Origin: Candidatus Eiseniibacteriota bacterium
Lineage (GTDB): Bacteria > Eisenbacteria > RBG-16-71-46 > JACRLI01
Reading direction: 5' to 3'
Length of the DNA: 40,208 nt
Assembly: GCA_025351485.1 (NCBI GenBank)
Contig: JANXVU010000094.1
Coordinates: forward strand, 1-40,208
Shown here: piece after piece, positions 6,653 through 15,082 of the stretch
Numbering within the stretch: position 1 is the first letter of the stretch
How the letters are laid out: the number at the start of each line of letters is the position of its first letter
Position numbers and translations under genes: made by a program
Notes under the pieces: model-generated
What the model was told of the DNA's origin: nothing
Databases searched by the model: none
What the model saw: only the letters and a program-made list of their open reading frames with translations

Positions 6653-9527
6653 GCCCGGCTCCGAGGTCGAGACGATAGAAGTAGACCCCCGAAGGGGCGC
6701 GCGAACCGCTCTGCAGCGTGCCGTCCCAGTCGGCGTCGTAGCGGCCCGGAAGGAGCGCACGGTCCACCAGGGTCCTCACGCGCCGCCCCGAAACATCGTG
6801 CACCGTGAGGCGGACCGCGCGTGGCCCCGAGGGCGGTGGCGGCGCAGCCAGGGCGACCGGGATGCCCGGGCCGAACACATCGGAGGGGACCTCGAAAGGA
6901 ATCCGGGTGCGCGGCCGCATCGGGTTCGGCGAGTTCTGGCCCAGGTAGACGGGGGAGTCCTGGATCGGCGCGATTCGCGGCGGGCTGCCTGCCAGCTCGA
7001 TTCCCTGCCGCGACCTCATGCGCATCTGGCCGTCCTGGACCCAGAGCACGCTGAAGCCGCCGGTCGGATCGGGAACTCCAACGGGGTAGACGGCGGAGCT
7101 CGAATCCGAGCCGGCCAGGGTATGCGGGCTGTCATCCCAGGGTCCCGCCAGTCCCGCCTCCTGGTACTGGATCGTCACATTCTGGAAGGTCGAATTCTGC
7201 CACAGGAACAGCAGCCGGTGGGCGGCCTGGTCCGAGAACATGGTGAACGGCCAGCTGGAGGGGGCGATTCCGGCCGCCGGACCCTGCGGCGAATTGAACG
7301 CGGTTCGGTCATACACGCGAAAGTAGATCTGGTCCGACGGGCCCCGCGGCTCGCGCCAGGCCAGGGCGATCCGTCCGCTGTCGAGGGGCGCCAGCACCGG
7401 CTGGGCCACGGCCGTGCCGTAGGCGAGCGGCCCGGTCGGGTAGGACCATCCGCCGTTGAAGGGATAGAGCTGGTGCATAAGGTTCCGGTAGCCGCCCGTG
7501 ATGCGCAGATAGGCGATGTGGATGCGGTCCAGGGCATCGGTGGTCAAGCACGGCTGGGTCGTGACCGAGTCGGCGGAAAGCTGTGTCCGCTGGCTCTCCC
7601 AGCCCTGGCTGGAGCGGTAGATCTGGACCATCACATGTTCCTTGAGCACGCTGTCGCGCTCCGACCAGGCGCAGAAGAAGCGGTTCTGGGAGTCCACCGC
7701 CAGGCTCGGCGGAGAACCGAGCGAGGCGCCATCCCGCAGGACTTGCACCGGCTCCCACGCCCCGCCCGCGGCGCGGTGGGAGGAGACCAACTGGCTGCGG
7801 CCCGAGGAGACCTGCTTCCAGACCGCCAGGAGGCCGCCGCGGGAGTCGGCGAGCAGCGCCGGATCAAACGCGAAGTCGGCGTGGTCGAGCTGGAGGGGCG
7901 CTCCCAGCCAGCGCAACCCGAGACGCCGCTCCAGGTAGTACACGTGTTGGCTTCCCGGCTGGCCGTCGGTCCACAGGAGGTGCAGGGACCCCTGGCGATC
8001 GTAGGTCACCGAGCGGCCCGCCCCCGCGCCGAACCGCGCGGCAAACGGCGTGACCGGAACCACGCCCGGTTTCTGCCAGCGGTCGGGAGAGAAGGTGGCG
8101 TAGAACTGCGCGCTCAGATCAGCATTGATCCGGATTCCGCGCAGCGAGATGTGCGGGTTCTGTCCCTGGTTGTCGAGCGACGGGGGCGCGCTGTATTCGT
8201 CCAGCACCGTGTTGCGCCCGGATCCGGGGAAGGGATCGCCGGCATCTCCCCGGTTTACTCCCTGGTAGAGCTGGTCCAGCCCGTCGGCCTCGACGATCCG
8301 AAGCCCGAACACCGGGTAGCTCTCGACGGCGTTGTTGGAGAGCTGCCCATCGATTATCCCATCGTCCGCGTGCCACACCAGCAGCCCGCCGCCCGGCAGG
8401 TACTGGTCCCATCCGATGGGCTCGCGGTTCTCGAGCAGGTAGTACTCCGGGCCGCTCTTGCCCTCGCTCCAGATCTTCAATGAGGCCGGTACGGTCTCGG
8501 TGGGGGAAATCCGGATCGGGCCCTCGGCGGCGACGTTGGTGGCCGGAAGCCAGCCCAGCCGCGCCCGGCTCCACGCGCCCATCTGGGTCGGCGTATTTGA
8601 GTGGTGGCCGTCCCCGCCGTACACGCCTCCGGCCATCAGGTCCCAGTTGCCCACGCCCGCGAAGGGCGGTCCCGACGTGTTGTACAGGTCGGGCAGGCCC
8701 AGCGTGTGCCCATGCTCGTGGCAGAAGTTGCCGATCTCGTTCAACTCGCCCGGACGCTGCGCCGAAAGCTCCGGGGTCATGATGTAGCGGTTGATGCGGA
8801 TGAACTGTCCCGGGTGGCCGGGCCACGGCGTGCGGGTCTTGAAGGCCGGGATACCCCAGGCGGTCAGCGAGGACTGGTGCGACCACACGTTGGTGGCGTC
8901 GCGGGTGTTGTACTCGCCGCCCTGTCCGCTGTGCACCACCCACAGCGCGTCCACGTAGCCGTCGCCGTCCAGATCGTAGCGGGAGAAGTCCACGCTGCTG
9001 TCGAGGGCGATGGCCATCTCCTGCACCAGCCAGCCGGCGTTGCGTCCAACTCCCAGGTTGGGATTCAGGCCGAATGCGTCCGCGGCGTAGAAGTCCTTGG
9101 GATTGGCCGCTCGGCGCCAGGCCAGGACGTCCCCGTTCAGGTCGTACTGGCCGAGCGAAATGTCGTGGTAGTAGTCGTGCACCGAGCCGGAGCCCGGCCC
9201 GGTGGACCGGTGCGCGAAGAACAGCCACTGCAAAGTGTCCGCGGAAAAACGCTTCGATTGGTCCGGGAATTCCACCAGCGCCACCGGCACCCGCTCCTGC
9301 ACGATCTGGAGCCGGGACAGCGGGCGGGCTCCGCGGCCCCGCTCGGAAGCCAGCGGCACCCCGCCCGGATCGCGACGGGGCGTGAACAGGCCCTGCCGGG
9401 TAGCCCGGCGGACCGGCTCCGGGAATGCCCCCTCGACCGGAGGAGCCAGCGCCCCCGCGCCGGCCGGAGCCAGCAGGAGCCAGCCGGCGGCGATCCACGA
9501 TAGACGGCGAATTCGGATTGGCATCAT
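6618..9527 (-). CDS. Secreted M6 family metalloprotease with C-terminal sorting domain
   Basis: 969 residues. Two adjacent ATGs (9527, 9524) precede a signal peptide (IRRLSWIAAGWLLLAPAGAGA); ATGs further upstream would add a non-signal leader. The catalytic zinc site is HEHGHTLGLPD at about residues 270-280, the HExxHxxGxxD signature of immune-inhibitor-A-like M6 peptidases. Aspartate-rich segments DLDGDGYVDALWVVHSGQG and YDLNGDVLAW precede it as in that family. Residues 480-870 form several beta-propeller or lectin-like repeats of HLLWTDG / FCAWSERD / ALAWREP type. The last 75 residues (VRLTVHDVSGRRVRTLVD, then SGVYFYRLDLG and KLLLLR) are a FlgD-Ig/type IX secretion sorting domain, so export to the cell surface is likely. 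It has a strong promoter upstream. Confidence 0.9.
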   Translation of the reverse strand: MMPIRIRRLSWIAAGWLLLAPAGAGALAPPVEGAFPEPVRRATRQGLFTPRRDPGGVPLASERGRGARPLSRLQIVQERVPVALVEFPDQSKRFSADTLQWLFFAHRSTGPGSGSVHDYYHDISLGQYDLNGDVLAWRRAANPKDFYAADAFGLNPNLGVGRNAGWLVQEMAIALDSSVDFSRYDLDGDGYVDALWVVHSGQGGEYNTRDATNVWSHQSSLTAWGIPAFKTRTPWPGHPGQFIRINRYIMTPELSAQRPGELNEIGNFCHEHGHTLGLPDLYNTSGPPFAGVGNWDLMAGGVYGGDGHHSNTPTQMGAWSRARLGWLPATNVAAEGPIRISPTETVPASLKIWSEGKSGPEYYLLENREPIGWDQYLPGGGLLVWHADDGIIDGQLSNNAVESYPVFGLRIVEADGLDQLYQGVNRGDAGDPFPGSGRNTVLDEYSAPPSLDNQGQNPHISLRGIRINADLSAQFYATFSPDRWQKPGVVPVTPFAARFGAGAGRSVTYDRQGSLHLLWTDGQPGSQHVYYLERRLGLRWLGAPLQLDHADFAFDPALLADSRGGLLAVWKQVSSGRSQLVSSHRAAGGAWEPVQVLRDGASLGSPPSLAVDSQNRFFCAWSERDSVLKEHVMVQIYRSSQGWESQRTQLSADSVTTQPCLTTDALDRIHIAYLRITGGYRNLMHQLYPFNGGWSYPTGPLAYGTAVAQPVLAPLDSGRIALAWREPRGPSDQIYFRVYDRTAFNSPQGPAAGIAPSSWPFTMFSDQAAHRLLFLWQNSTFQNVTIQYQEAGLAGPWDDSPHTLAGSDSSSAVYPVGVPDPTGGFSVLWVQDGQMRMRSRQGIELAGSPPRIAPIQDSPVYLGQNSPNPMRPRTRIPFEVPSDVFGPGIPVALAAPPPPSGPRAVRLTVHDVSGRRVRTLVDRALLPGRYDADWDGTLQSGSRAPSGVYFYRLDLGAGLVENRKLLLLR

Positions 9528-9649
9528 TTCCAGTGTGTCCTGGATTCCTTCGCTCCCGGCGGGGTCTGCCGGGGACACGGGCCGGGGAGAGCCCTTCGAG
9601 AATTGCACGCGTTGATGGGAGAGGGTCAGTTTAAGGAAGTAGTCCCACC

Positions 9650-9678
9650 ATCATACCCCCCGCCGGACGCAGCGTCAA
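9650..9678 (-). promoter_or_regulatory. Sigma-70 promoter of the M6 protease / beta-helix unit
   Basis: On the minus strand TTGACG (9678-9673) and TATGAT (9655-9650) are separated by exactly 17 bases, each matching consensus at five of six positions. Transcription would start near 9643 and run through a leader of about 115 bases. Little else in this GC-rich spacer competes with it. Confidence 0.65.
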
Positions 9679-9746
9679 TGCCGCTGTCCCGTCCTTGTAT
9701 TCGCCCGGCGATTGTGTCCGGTACCCGCCCGGACCGCCCCGGTTCG

Positions 9747-9775
9747 TTGTCCGGTCCGGAGCGTTGTGTTAGCCT
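9747..9775 (+). promoter_or_regulatory. Weak candidate promoter of the GWxTD gene
   Basis: TTGTCC (9747-9752) is followed after 17 bases by TAGCCT (9770-9775), only eight bases before the ATG. Spacing is ideal but the boxes match consensus at just four and three positions, and the transcript would be nearly leaderless. Confidence 0.25.
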
Positions 9776-9782
9776 TCGGTGC

Positions 9783-11039
9783 ATGAGGAATCTCCTGCTG
9801 TCCTGCCTGCTGCTTACAGTTCTCGCTCCCGCCGCGTTCGGCCAGATGCCCGGAAGCGAGACCCACCCGGCGTTTCGATGCTCCGCGGTGAGCTTTCGCG
9901 ACACCACCCAGGTTCCCCTGATCGAGATCAGCATCGAGATCCCGCCCTACGACCTGTCCTTCGTTCGCGAGGGCGAGGGCTACCGGGCCGAGATGGACAT
10001 CGCCGTCACGCTGATCAACGAGGACGGGGACGAGGTGGGCGGCGATATCTGGCGACGGCAAGTGGATCTCGTCCGGTACGAGGAGCTGGGCTCCACCGGT
10101 CCGGTGCTTCGGGAAAAGCGGAGTTTCCGGGTGGGGCGCGGCCGCTTCCAGGCCCGGGTGGAGGTCAAGGACCTGAACGCCGGAAGGTCCAGCGTGCAAC
10201 TGGTGCCGGTGGAGGTGGAGGCGCGCAAGGATCCCCACGACATCAGTCTTTCCGATCTGGAGTTCGGTTCGCTGGCGGACTCGACCGGCCCGGCCAAACG
10301 CGGCTCGATCCATCCGGTGGTGGCCCGGGTGTTCGGAAACCCGCTCCCCAGGCTGGGAGTCTATGGCGAGGCCTACGTGGACTCGGCCGCGACCGATTCC
10401 GTGGAACTCCGGATCGAGGTGCGCGACGAAGCCGGGAACAGCCTGGAGCAGGCGCACATGTCGCTGCTGTCGGTCAAGGGCGTCGCCCCGTTCCTGCTTC
10501 GGCCGGCGTTCGAGCGGCTCGCGGTGGGTTCGTACACCCTGGCGGTGGAAGGCCGCTGGGGGAAGAAGAAGACCCGCCGGGAGCAGCGCTTCGAGATGGA
10601 TGAGTCGCGGGTGGACTTCGGCCCGCGCTTCCCCGATCTGCTGGAGGTGGTGGCCCTGATCGCGAGCGGGGATGACCTGGATTCGCTTCGCGATTGCGCT
10701 CCAGCCGACCGGCAGGCCACCTGGACCCGCTTCTGGCAGCGGCGGGCGGGACGCGAAGGGGAGCGGTTCAAGCCCAACGCGAGGGAGTTCTTCCAGCGGC
10801 TGCGCTACGTGAGCCAGCACTTCTCCACGCCGGCCGTCGGGCCGGGATGGCGGACCGACATGGGCCGGGTCTATATGAAGTACGGCGCGCCGGACCAGAC
10901 CGAGTACCACCCGCAGTCCGCCAACGAGTTCGCGAGCCAGGTGTGGTACTACAACGATCCGGGCCGGATCGTGTTCGTGTTCATCGACCGTTCGGGGTTC
11001 GGCCATTATGAATTGGCCAGCCAGCGCGGAGGCGGCTAG
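9783..11039 (+). CDS. GWxTD domain-containing exported protein
   Basis: 418 residues from the ATG at 9783, which opens a signal peptide (MRNLLLSCLLLTVLAPAAFGQ). Upstream in-frame ATGs at 9603 and beyond give a Pro/Arg-rich leader and are rejected. Residues 30-290 are beta-rich with EIPPYDLSF and repeated Ig-like strands. The C-terminal part (about 330-418) is the GWxTD domain: GWRTDMGRVYMKYGAPDQTEYHP, then WYYNDPGRIVFVFIDRSGFGHYEL. This domain is known from FCB and related lineages; its function is not established. The stop codon overlaps the GTG of the NlpC/P60 gene by one base (TAGTG), and GGAGG lies seven bases before that GTG inside this gene's end, so the two proteins are almost certainly co-translated. 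Confidence 0.85.
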   Translation: MRNLLLSCLLLTVLAPAAFGQMPGSETHPAFRCSAVSFRDTTQVPLIEISIEIPPYDLSFVREGEGYRAEMDIAVTLINEDGDEVGGDIWRRQVDLVRYEELGSTGPVLREKRSFRVGRGRFQARVEVKDLNAGRSSVQLVPVEVEARKDPHDISLSDLEFGSLADSTGPAKRGSIHPVVARVFGNPLPRLGVYGEAYVDSAATDSVELRIEVRDEAGNSLEQAHMSLLSVKGVAPFLLRPAFERLAVGSYTLAVEGRWGKKKTRREQRFEMDESRVDFGPRFPDLLEVVALIASGDDLDSLRDCAPADRQATWTRFWQRRAGREGERFKPNAREFFQRLRYVSQHFSTPAVGPGWRTDMGRVYMKYGAPDQTEYHPQSANEFASQVWYYNDPGRIVFVFIDRSGFGHYELASQRGGG

Positions 11040-11854
11040 TGGCGCCATCCGGGGCACACCGCCCGAGACACGCCCTGGTCGCGGTCGCGGTCCTTCCCCT
11101 TCGCTCGAGCCCGGATCACCGCAGCGAACAGGTCACGGACGCCGCCCTGGGCACGCCCTTGCAGGTGCTGGAGCCGGGCGGGGAGTGGTGGCGGGTGCGG
11201 CATCCGGATCGGACCGTCGGCTTCGTTCGCTCCCTGGGAATCCTGGCCTGCACCAAGGCCCGCGCCCGTTTGTTTGCCGCCTCGCCTCGCCTCGCAGACG
11301 TGTCCACCGAACTTCGCCGTGCTCCCCGCTCCGGAGCGTTCCTGAACCTGCCCGCAGGCTCCCGGCTCCCGGCGAGGCGGCCCTCCGGCGGTTGGAACCG
11401 GGTCGAACTCCCGGACGGCAGCCCGGCGGTGCACCGGGGCCGCTTCGCGCGGCCTGCCGCCGCGCGCGGAGGAGCCGCCCTGGTCGGTGCCGCGATGGCC
11501 TATCTCGGCGTTCCCTACATCTGGGGGGGTACGACCGGCTGGGGGCTGGATTGCTCCGGGCTGGTCCGGTTGGCCTGCGACCTGTGTGGCAAGAACCCCG
11601 GCCGCGACGCCCGCGATCAGTTTCGGGTCGGCCGCGCGGTTGGATCCCCCAGGGCCGAGCCGCTCGCGCCCGGGGATCTGCTCTTCTTCGGGGAGACCCC
11701 CGGGGACATCAGCCACGTTTCCATCCACATCGGGGCGGGCCGGTACATTCACTCCTGCGGAAGTGTTCGGCTGAACTCCCTGCAGCCCCAGGACGCGGAT
11801 TATCTTCCGTCCTTTGCGGCCCAATTCCGGGGGGCGCGGCGGCTCTTCTCCTGA
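11039..11854 (+). CDS. NlpC/P60 family peptidase with SH3-like domains (YkfC-like)
   Basis: 271 residues from GTG at 11039. The N-terminal half has two bacterial SH3-like folds (VLPLRSSPDHRSEQVTDAALG... EWWRVRHPDRTVGFV, and a second around PAGSRLPARRPSGGWNRVELPDG). The C-terminal NlpC/P60 domain has the catalytic Cys in LDCSGLV (C172), His in HVSIHIG (H226) and a third polar residue, His, in YIHSCG (H238). AYLGVPYIWGG and PLAPGDLLFFG are typical of the family. The domain order resembles gamma-D-glutamyl-L-diamino acid endopeptidases of the YkfC type, which recycle murein peptides. No signal peptide is visible, so a cytoplasmic or non-classically exported enzyme is likely. Translation is coupled to the GWxTD gene. 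Confidence 0.85.
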   Translation: MAPSGAHRPRHALVAVAVLPLRSSPDHRSEQVTDAALGTPLQVLEPGGEWWRVRHPDRTVGFVRSLGILACTKARARLFAASPRLADVSTELRRAPRSGAFLNLPAGSRLPARRPSGGWNRVELPDGSPAVHRGRFARPAAARGGAALVGAAMAYLGVPYIWGGTTGWGLDCSGLVRLACDLCGKNPGRDARDQFRVGRAVGSPRAEPLAPGDLLFFGETPGDISHVSIHIGAGRYIHSCGSVRLNSLQPQDADYLPSFAAQFRGARRLFS

Positions 11855-11896
11855 GTCGGTTCACTTTTTGAATTATGTAAAATTTGAGAAATGACC

Positions 11897-11925
11897 TTGA
11901 CAAGTCCCCTTAACCTTCCGATGAT
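11897..11925 (+). promoter_or_regulatory. Promoter of the TonB receptor / sorted protein / PorV unit
   Basis: A perfect TTGACA (11897-11902) is followed after 17 bases by GATGAT (11920-11925; four of six, including the key A2 and T6). It lies in an A+T-rich patch that stands out against the GC-rich surroundings. Transcription would start near 11932. Confidence 0.55.
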
Positions 11926-11931
11926 TTGATG

Positions 11932-12154
11932 GATAGATTACGTGAAAACCCTCCGCGCCGACCGTGCATGCGGTTCGGCGCGAACTACAGGAGGTAAATC
12001 CAGGAACACCGCAGGGCAAGGTTTCCAGGCAGTTGAAAGGGATATTCGACTCATTGGAGCCAGGCATTGCATCTCCCCCCACTCCGGAAACTGGAAGGGC
12101 GGGACTTGGCATCGCGCCAGGCTATAGGTGCAGGCCTTGAAAGGAGTAGTCGAC
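11932..12154 (+). promoter_or_regulatory. Structured 5' leader of the TonB receptor mRNA
   Basis: This 223-base leader follows the TTGACA promoter. It starts with a strong hairpin: CGCGCCGA (11954-11961) pairs with TCGGCGCG (11975-11982), and CCG/CGG pair inside. CCTCC (11950-11954) could also pair with GGAGG (11990-11994), which looks like a Shine-Dalgarno but has no start codon near it. CCAGGC occurs three times further on. AAGGAG before the real ATG at 12155 is free. A 61-codon GTG frame (11942-12127) runs through it but looks non-coding. No known riboswitch consensus was recognised; a regulatory role is inferred from structure and length. The 11855-11896 spacer before it holds nothing clear apart from a TTTTT at about 11866. 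Confidence 0.4.
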
Positions 12155-14923
12155 ATGAAACGTATCAGCGGATTCGGGAAGGGCGCCTTGCTTGTACTTC
12201 TAGGCGTCTTTTTTGTTGCCGCAAACTCGTGGGCCAGCACCACGGGCAAGCTGGAAGGCGTCGTGACGGATGCGAAGACCGGCAAGCCGGTCCCCTTCTG
12301 TAATGTGACGATTCCCTCCCTGCAGCGCGGCGTGGCCACCGACGAGAACGGCTACTACTTCCTCCTGAACGTGCCCGCCGGGCGCTACGACATCAGGGTC
12401 AGCGTGATCGGATACGAGCCGGTGCTGCGCAGCGGCGTCACCATCGTTCCGGACTTCACCACCCAACTCAACGTGCAATCCGAGCCCACCACCGCCACCA
12501 CCCTCAAGGAGAGGATCGTGACGGGGGAAAGGCCCCTGATCCAGAAGGACGCCACCGGCTCCAGCCGGGTGATCTCGGGCGACGAGATCAAGGCGCTGCC
12601 CTCGCGGGGCTACCGCGACGCCGTGGCCCAGCAGGCCGGCGTGGTCACCCAGGGCCGCTACGCGAGCGACACCGAGGCCCAGAACGCCCCGTCGCTCTAC
12701 CTGCGCGGCGGCCGGTCCAACTCGGTGGCCTACTACGTGGACGGCTTTTCCACCCAGGACGCCCTGACCGGCATCTCCACCACTTCGATCAACCAGAACG
12801 CGGTCGAAGAGGTCTCCACCCTGACCGGCGGCTTCGACGCCGAGTACGGCCGCGTCTCCTCGGGCATCGTGAACGTGATCACCAAGGAAGGCGGCAACAC
12901 CATCAAGGGCAACCTTGAAACGGTGACCGACTACGGCACCGGGCGCTGGATCGGCACCCGCAACTACGGGAACATCACTTACAACGCCGCCGTCAGCGGA
13001 CCGGTGATCGCGGACAAGCTCACGTTCTACCTGGCGGCCGAGGGCCGCAACAACCGCGACCGCTCCCCTCGCCCGGACATCCTGGACGACCAGGGCAACG
13101 TGCTGGCCTCGGGCATTCTGCCCCACAACCAGCTGGCCGGCATCACCTACCAAGGCAAGCTGGCGTGGCGCCCGGACGTGAACACCAACATCAAGCTGTC
13201 GCTCCTTGGGAGCCGGGACAACTGGCAGCGGTACATCAACGCCTATCGCTACGACATTGAGCACACGCCGCGCTACAAGGATGACAACAAGACCGCGTCG
13301 CTCTCCTTGAACCACACGCTGAACTCCACCAGCTACTTCTCGATGGGGATCTCGTACAACTCCAACGAGCGGATCCGCGGGGACGGCGTGTATTTCGACA
13401 CCCTGCTCGCGTACAGCCGGAACTTCCTCGGCGATAACAGCAACCCGCTGTACCAGTTCAACAACGACTTCCTTGCCCCGGGCCACGTGTGGGACGATTT
13501 CTTCCACCGCAAGAGCGGCTACGTGGGCGCCCGGTTGGACTACACCGACCAGTTGAGCCGCCACCACCAGCTCAAGGTGGGCGGCGACTTGCAGCGCCAC
13601 ACGCTGCGCTTTTACAACCACCTGTTCCCGACCGTGCTGGGCCGCTCGGACTACGCGAACAACGACGCGGTCTTCTACGGGTTTGACGCGTTCGGCGAGC
13701 AGACCGACGCGGACTCACTGGGCCTCAACGGCGCCAAGCACCCGCTGCTGGCCTCGCTGTTCGCGCAGGACAAGATCGAGTACGAGGGCCTGATCGCCCG
13801 CGTGGGGCTGCGGTGGGACTACCTTGCCCCGCGCACCGATCGCCTGGTGGATCCGACCAACCCGCTCGATGATGCCGGAAACGTGAAGCTCACGGCCGCC
13901 GAGGCGGCCAGCAAGCTGAGCCCGCGAATCGGCGTATCCTTCCCGGTCACCGACAAGACCGATTTCCGGTTCAATTACGGGCTGTTCTACCAGCTGCCGA
14001 ACCTCCAGGACCTGTACACCAATTACGACTACCTCAAGTACAAGGTCAACACCGGCGGCTATTACTACGCCTTCGGCAACCCGAATCTGGAGCCCGAGCG
14101 CACCACCCAGTTCGAGGTGGGCTTCGCCCAGCAGGTGAACGACCGCAGCGCGGTGGACGTGGCCGTGTGGTACAAGGACACCCAGGGGCTGGTGCAGGTG
14201 AAGAACCAGCCTTCTATCCCGTTCGCGTTTGCCTCGTTCCGAAACCTGGACTTCGGCACGCTGCGCGGCGTGGACGTGAACTACACCATGCGCCGCACCA
14301 ACCACTTCCAGAGCTTCGTCAACTACACCATCTCGTGGGCCCGCGGCACGGGATCGAACCCGCAGTCGCAGCGCAACATCGCCTGGTTCGCCTCCGAGGA
14401 GCCCAAGCTGGTGGCCGCGCTCGACTTCGACGTGCGCCACAAGCTGTCGGCCAACCTCGATTACCTGACCGACCCGCCCACGCCGGACGGTGGGGGCCGC
14501 AACATCCTGGCCAACCTGGACGTGAACGTCCTCTTCAACGCGCAGAGCGGCACGCCCTACACGCCGGTCCGGATCTACGACGAGGCCACCCAGCTGGCGG
14601 TGTCCAACAACGTCATCGGCGACCTCAACTCGCGCTACAAGCCGTGGAACTACACCATCGACTTGAAGGCCACCAAGACCATCCAGCTCACGGATGTGAC
14701 CAATCTCCAGCTGCAGCTCTATGTCTACAACCTCCTGGACCGCTACAACCCGACCAGCGTGTACCTGGGAACCGGTGATCCGTACATCACCGGTTACCTG
14801 AACACGGGCGACGGGCAGAAGCTGGCTCCGGAGGCGCGCAACCTCTACGAAATCGCCCAGCGCGACCCGCTCAACTTCGACAACCCAAGGATGGTGCGCT
14901 TCGGCGCGGTGCTGAACTTCTAA
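12155..14923 (+). CDS. TonB-dependent outer-membrane receptor with carboxypeptidase-regulatory-like domain
   Basis: 922 residues. The ATG at 12155 has AAGGAG eight bases upstream and opens a signal peptide (ISGFGKGALLVLLGVFFVAANSWA). Residues 27-110 are a CarboxypepD_reg-like beta-sandwich (LEGVVTDAKTGKPVPFCNV, ATDENGYYFLLNVPAGRYDI). Residues 120-240 form the TonB plug (ALPSRGYRDAVAQQAGV, LYLRGGRSNSVAYYVDG, GGFDAEYGRVSSGIVNVITKEG). The rest is a 22-strand barrel ending in MVRFGAVLNF with terminal Phe. Such receptors import large or complexed nutrients at the expense of the proton motive force through TonB. No classical TonB box is obvious. The substrate cannot be told. It heads the unit with the sorted protein and the PorV-like barrel; a GC-rich hairpin follows its stop codon. 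Confidence 0.93.
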   Translation: MKRISGFGKGALLVLLGVFFVAANSWASTTGKLEGVVTDAKTGKPVPFCNVTIPSLQRGVATDENGYYFLLNVPAGRYDIRVSVIGYEPVLRSGVTIVPDFTTQLNVQSEPTTATTLKERIVTGERPLIQKDATGSSRVISGDEIKALPSRGYRDAVAQQAGVVTQGRYASDTEAQNAPSLYLRGGRSNSVAYYVDGFSTQDALTGISTTSINQNAVEEVSTLTGGFDAEYGRVSSGIVNVITKEGGNTIKGNLETVTDYGTGRWIGTRNYGNITYNAAVSGPVIADKLTFYLAAEGRNNRDRSPRPDILDDQGNVLASGILPHNQLAGITYQGKLAWRPDVNTNIKLSLLGSRDNWQRYINAYRYDIEHTPRYKDDNKTASLSLNHTLNSTSYFSMGISYNSNERIRGDGVYFDTLLAYSRNFLGDNSNPLYQFNNDFLAPGHVWDDFFHRKSGYVGARLDYTDQLSRHHQLKVGGDLQRHTLRFYNHLFPTVLGRSDYANNDAVFYGFDAFGEQTDADSLGLNGAKHPLLASLFAQDKIEYEGLIARVGLRWDYLAPRTDRLVDPTNPLDDAGNVKLTAAEAASKLSPRIGVSFPVTDKTDFRFNYGLFYQLPNLQDLYTNYDYLKYKVNTGGYYYAFGNPNLEPERTTQFEVGFAQQVNDRSAVDVAVWYKDTQGLVQVKNQPSIPFAFASFRNLDFGTLRGVDVNYTMRRTNHFQSFVNYTISWARGTGSNPQSQRNIAWFASEEPKLVAALDFDVRHKLSANLDYLTDPPTPDGGGRNILANLDVNVLFNAQSGTPYTPVRIYDEATQLAVSNNVIGDLNSRYKPWNYTIDLKATKTIQLTDVTNLQLQLYVYNLLDRYNPTSVYLGTGDPYITGYLNTGDGQKLAPEARNLYEIAQRDPLNFDNPRMVRFGAVLNF

Positions 14924-14934
14924 CGAGGAACGCA

Positions 14935-15060
14935 GGCGGGCCCCTCGCGGGGCCTGCCCGCGGCCTCAAATGGGCGCCGCGAGGAACGTTTGAAAGGTCG
15001 GATCCAGGCTGGCCCCCCGGGGCCGGCAGCAAGTTTCCGCCCGGCGGTCGGGATACCGCC
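14935..15060 (+). promoter_or_regulatory. Three intercistronic hairpins after the TonB receptor gene
   Basis: Three stems lie between the receptor stop (14923) and the next ATG (15083): GGCGGGCCCC/GGGGCCTGCC at 14935-14958 with loop TCGC, an eight-pair stem around 15008-15027, and GGCGGT/ACCGCC at 15043-15060. None is followed by a T-run, so they look like mRNA-processing or attenuation structures rather than terminators. The Shine-Dalgarno AAGGAG of the next gene lies just after the third. Confidence 0.5.
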
Positions 15061-15082
15061 GACAATATCGAAGGAGAGACAA

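Noticed and set aside
11954-11982. The bases ACCGTGCATGCGGTTC resemble the reverse of a group II intron domain V arm.
   Set aside because: Only one arm is similar, the other half and the AGC triad are missing, and there is no reverse-transcriptase gene nearby; the bases fit a plain hairpin better.
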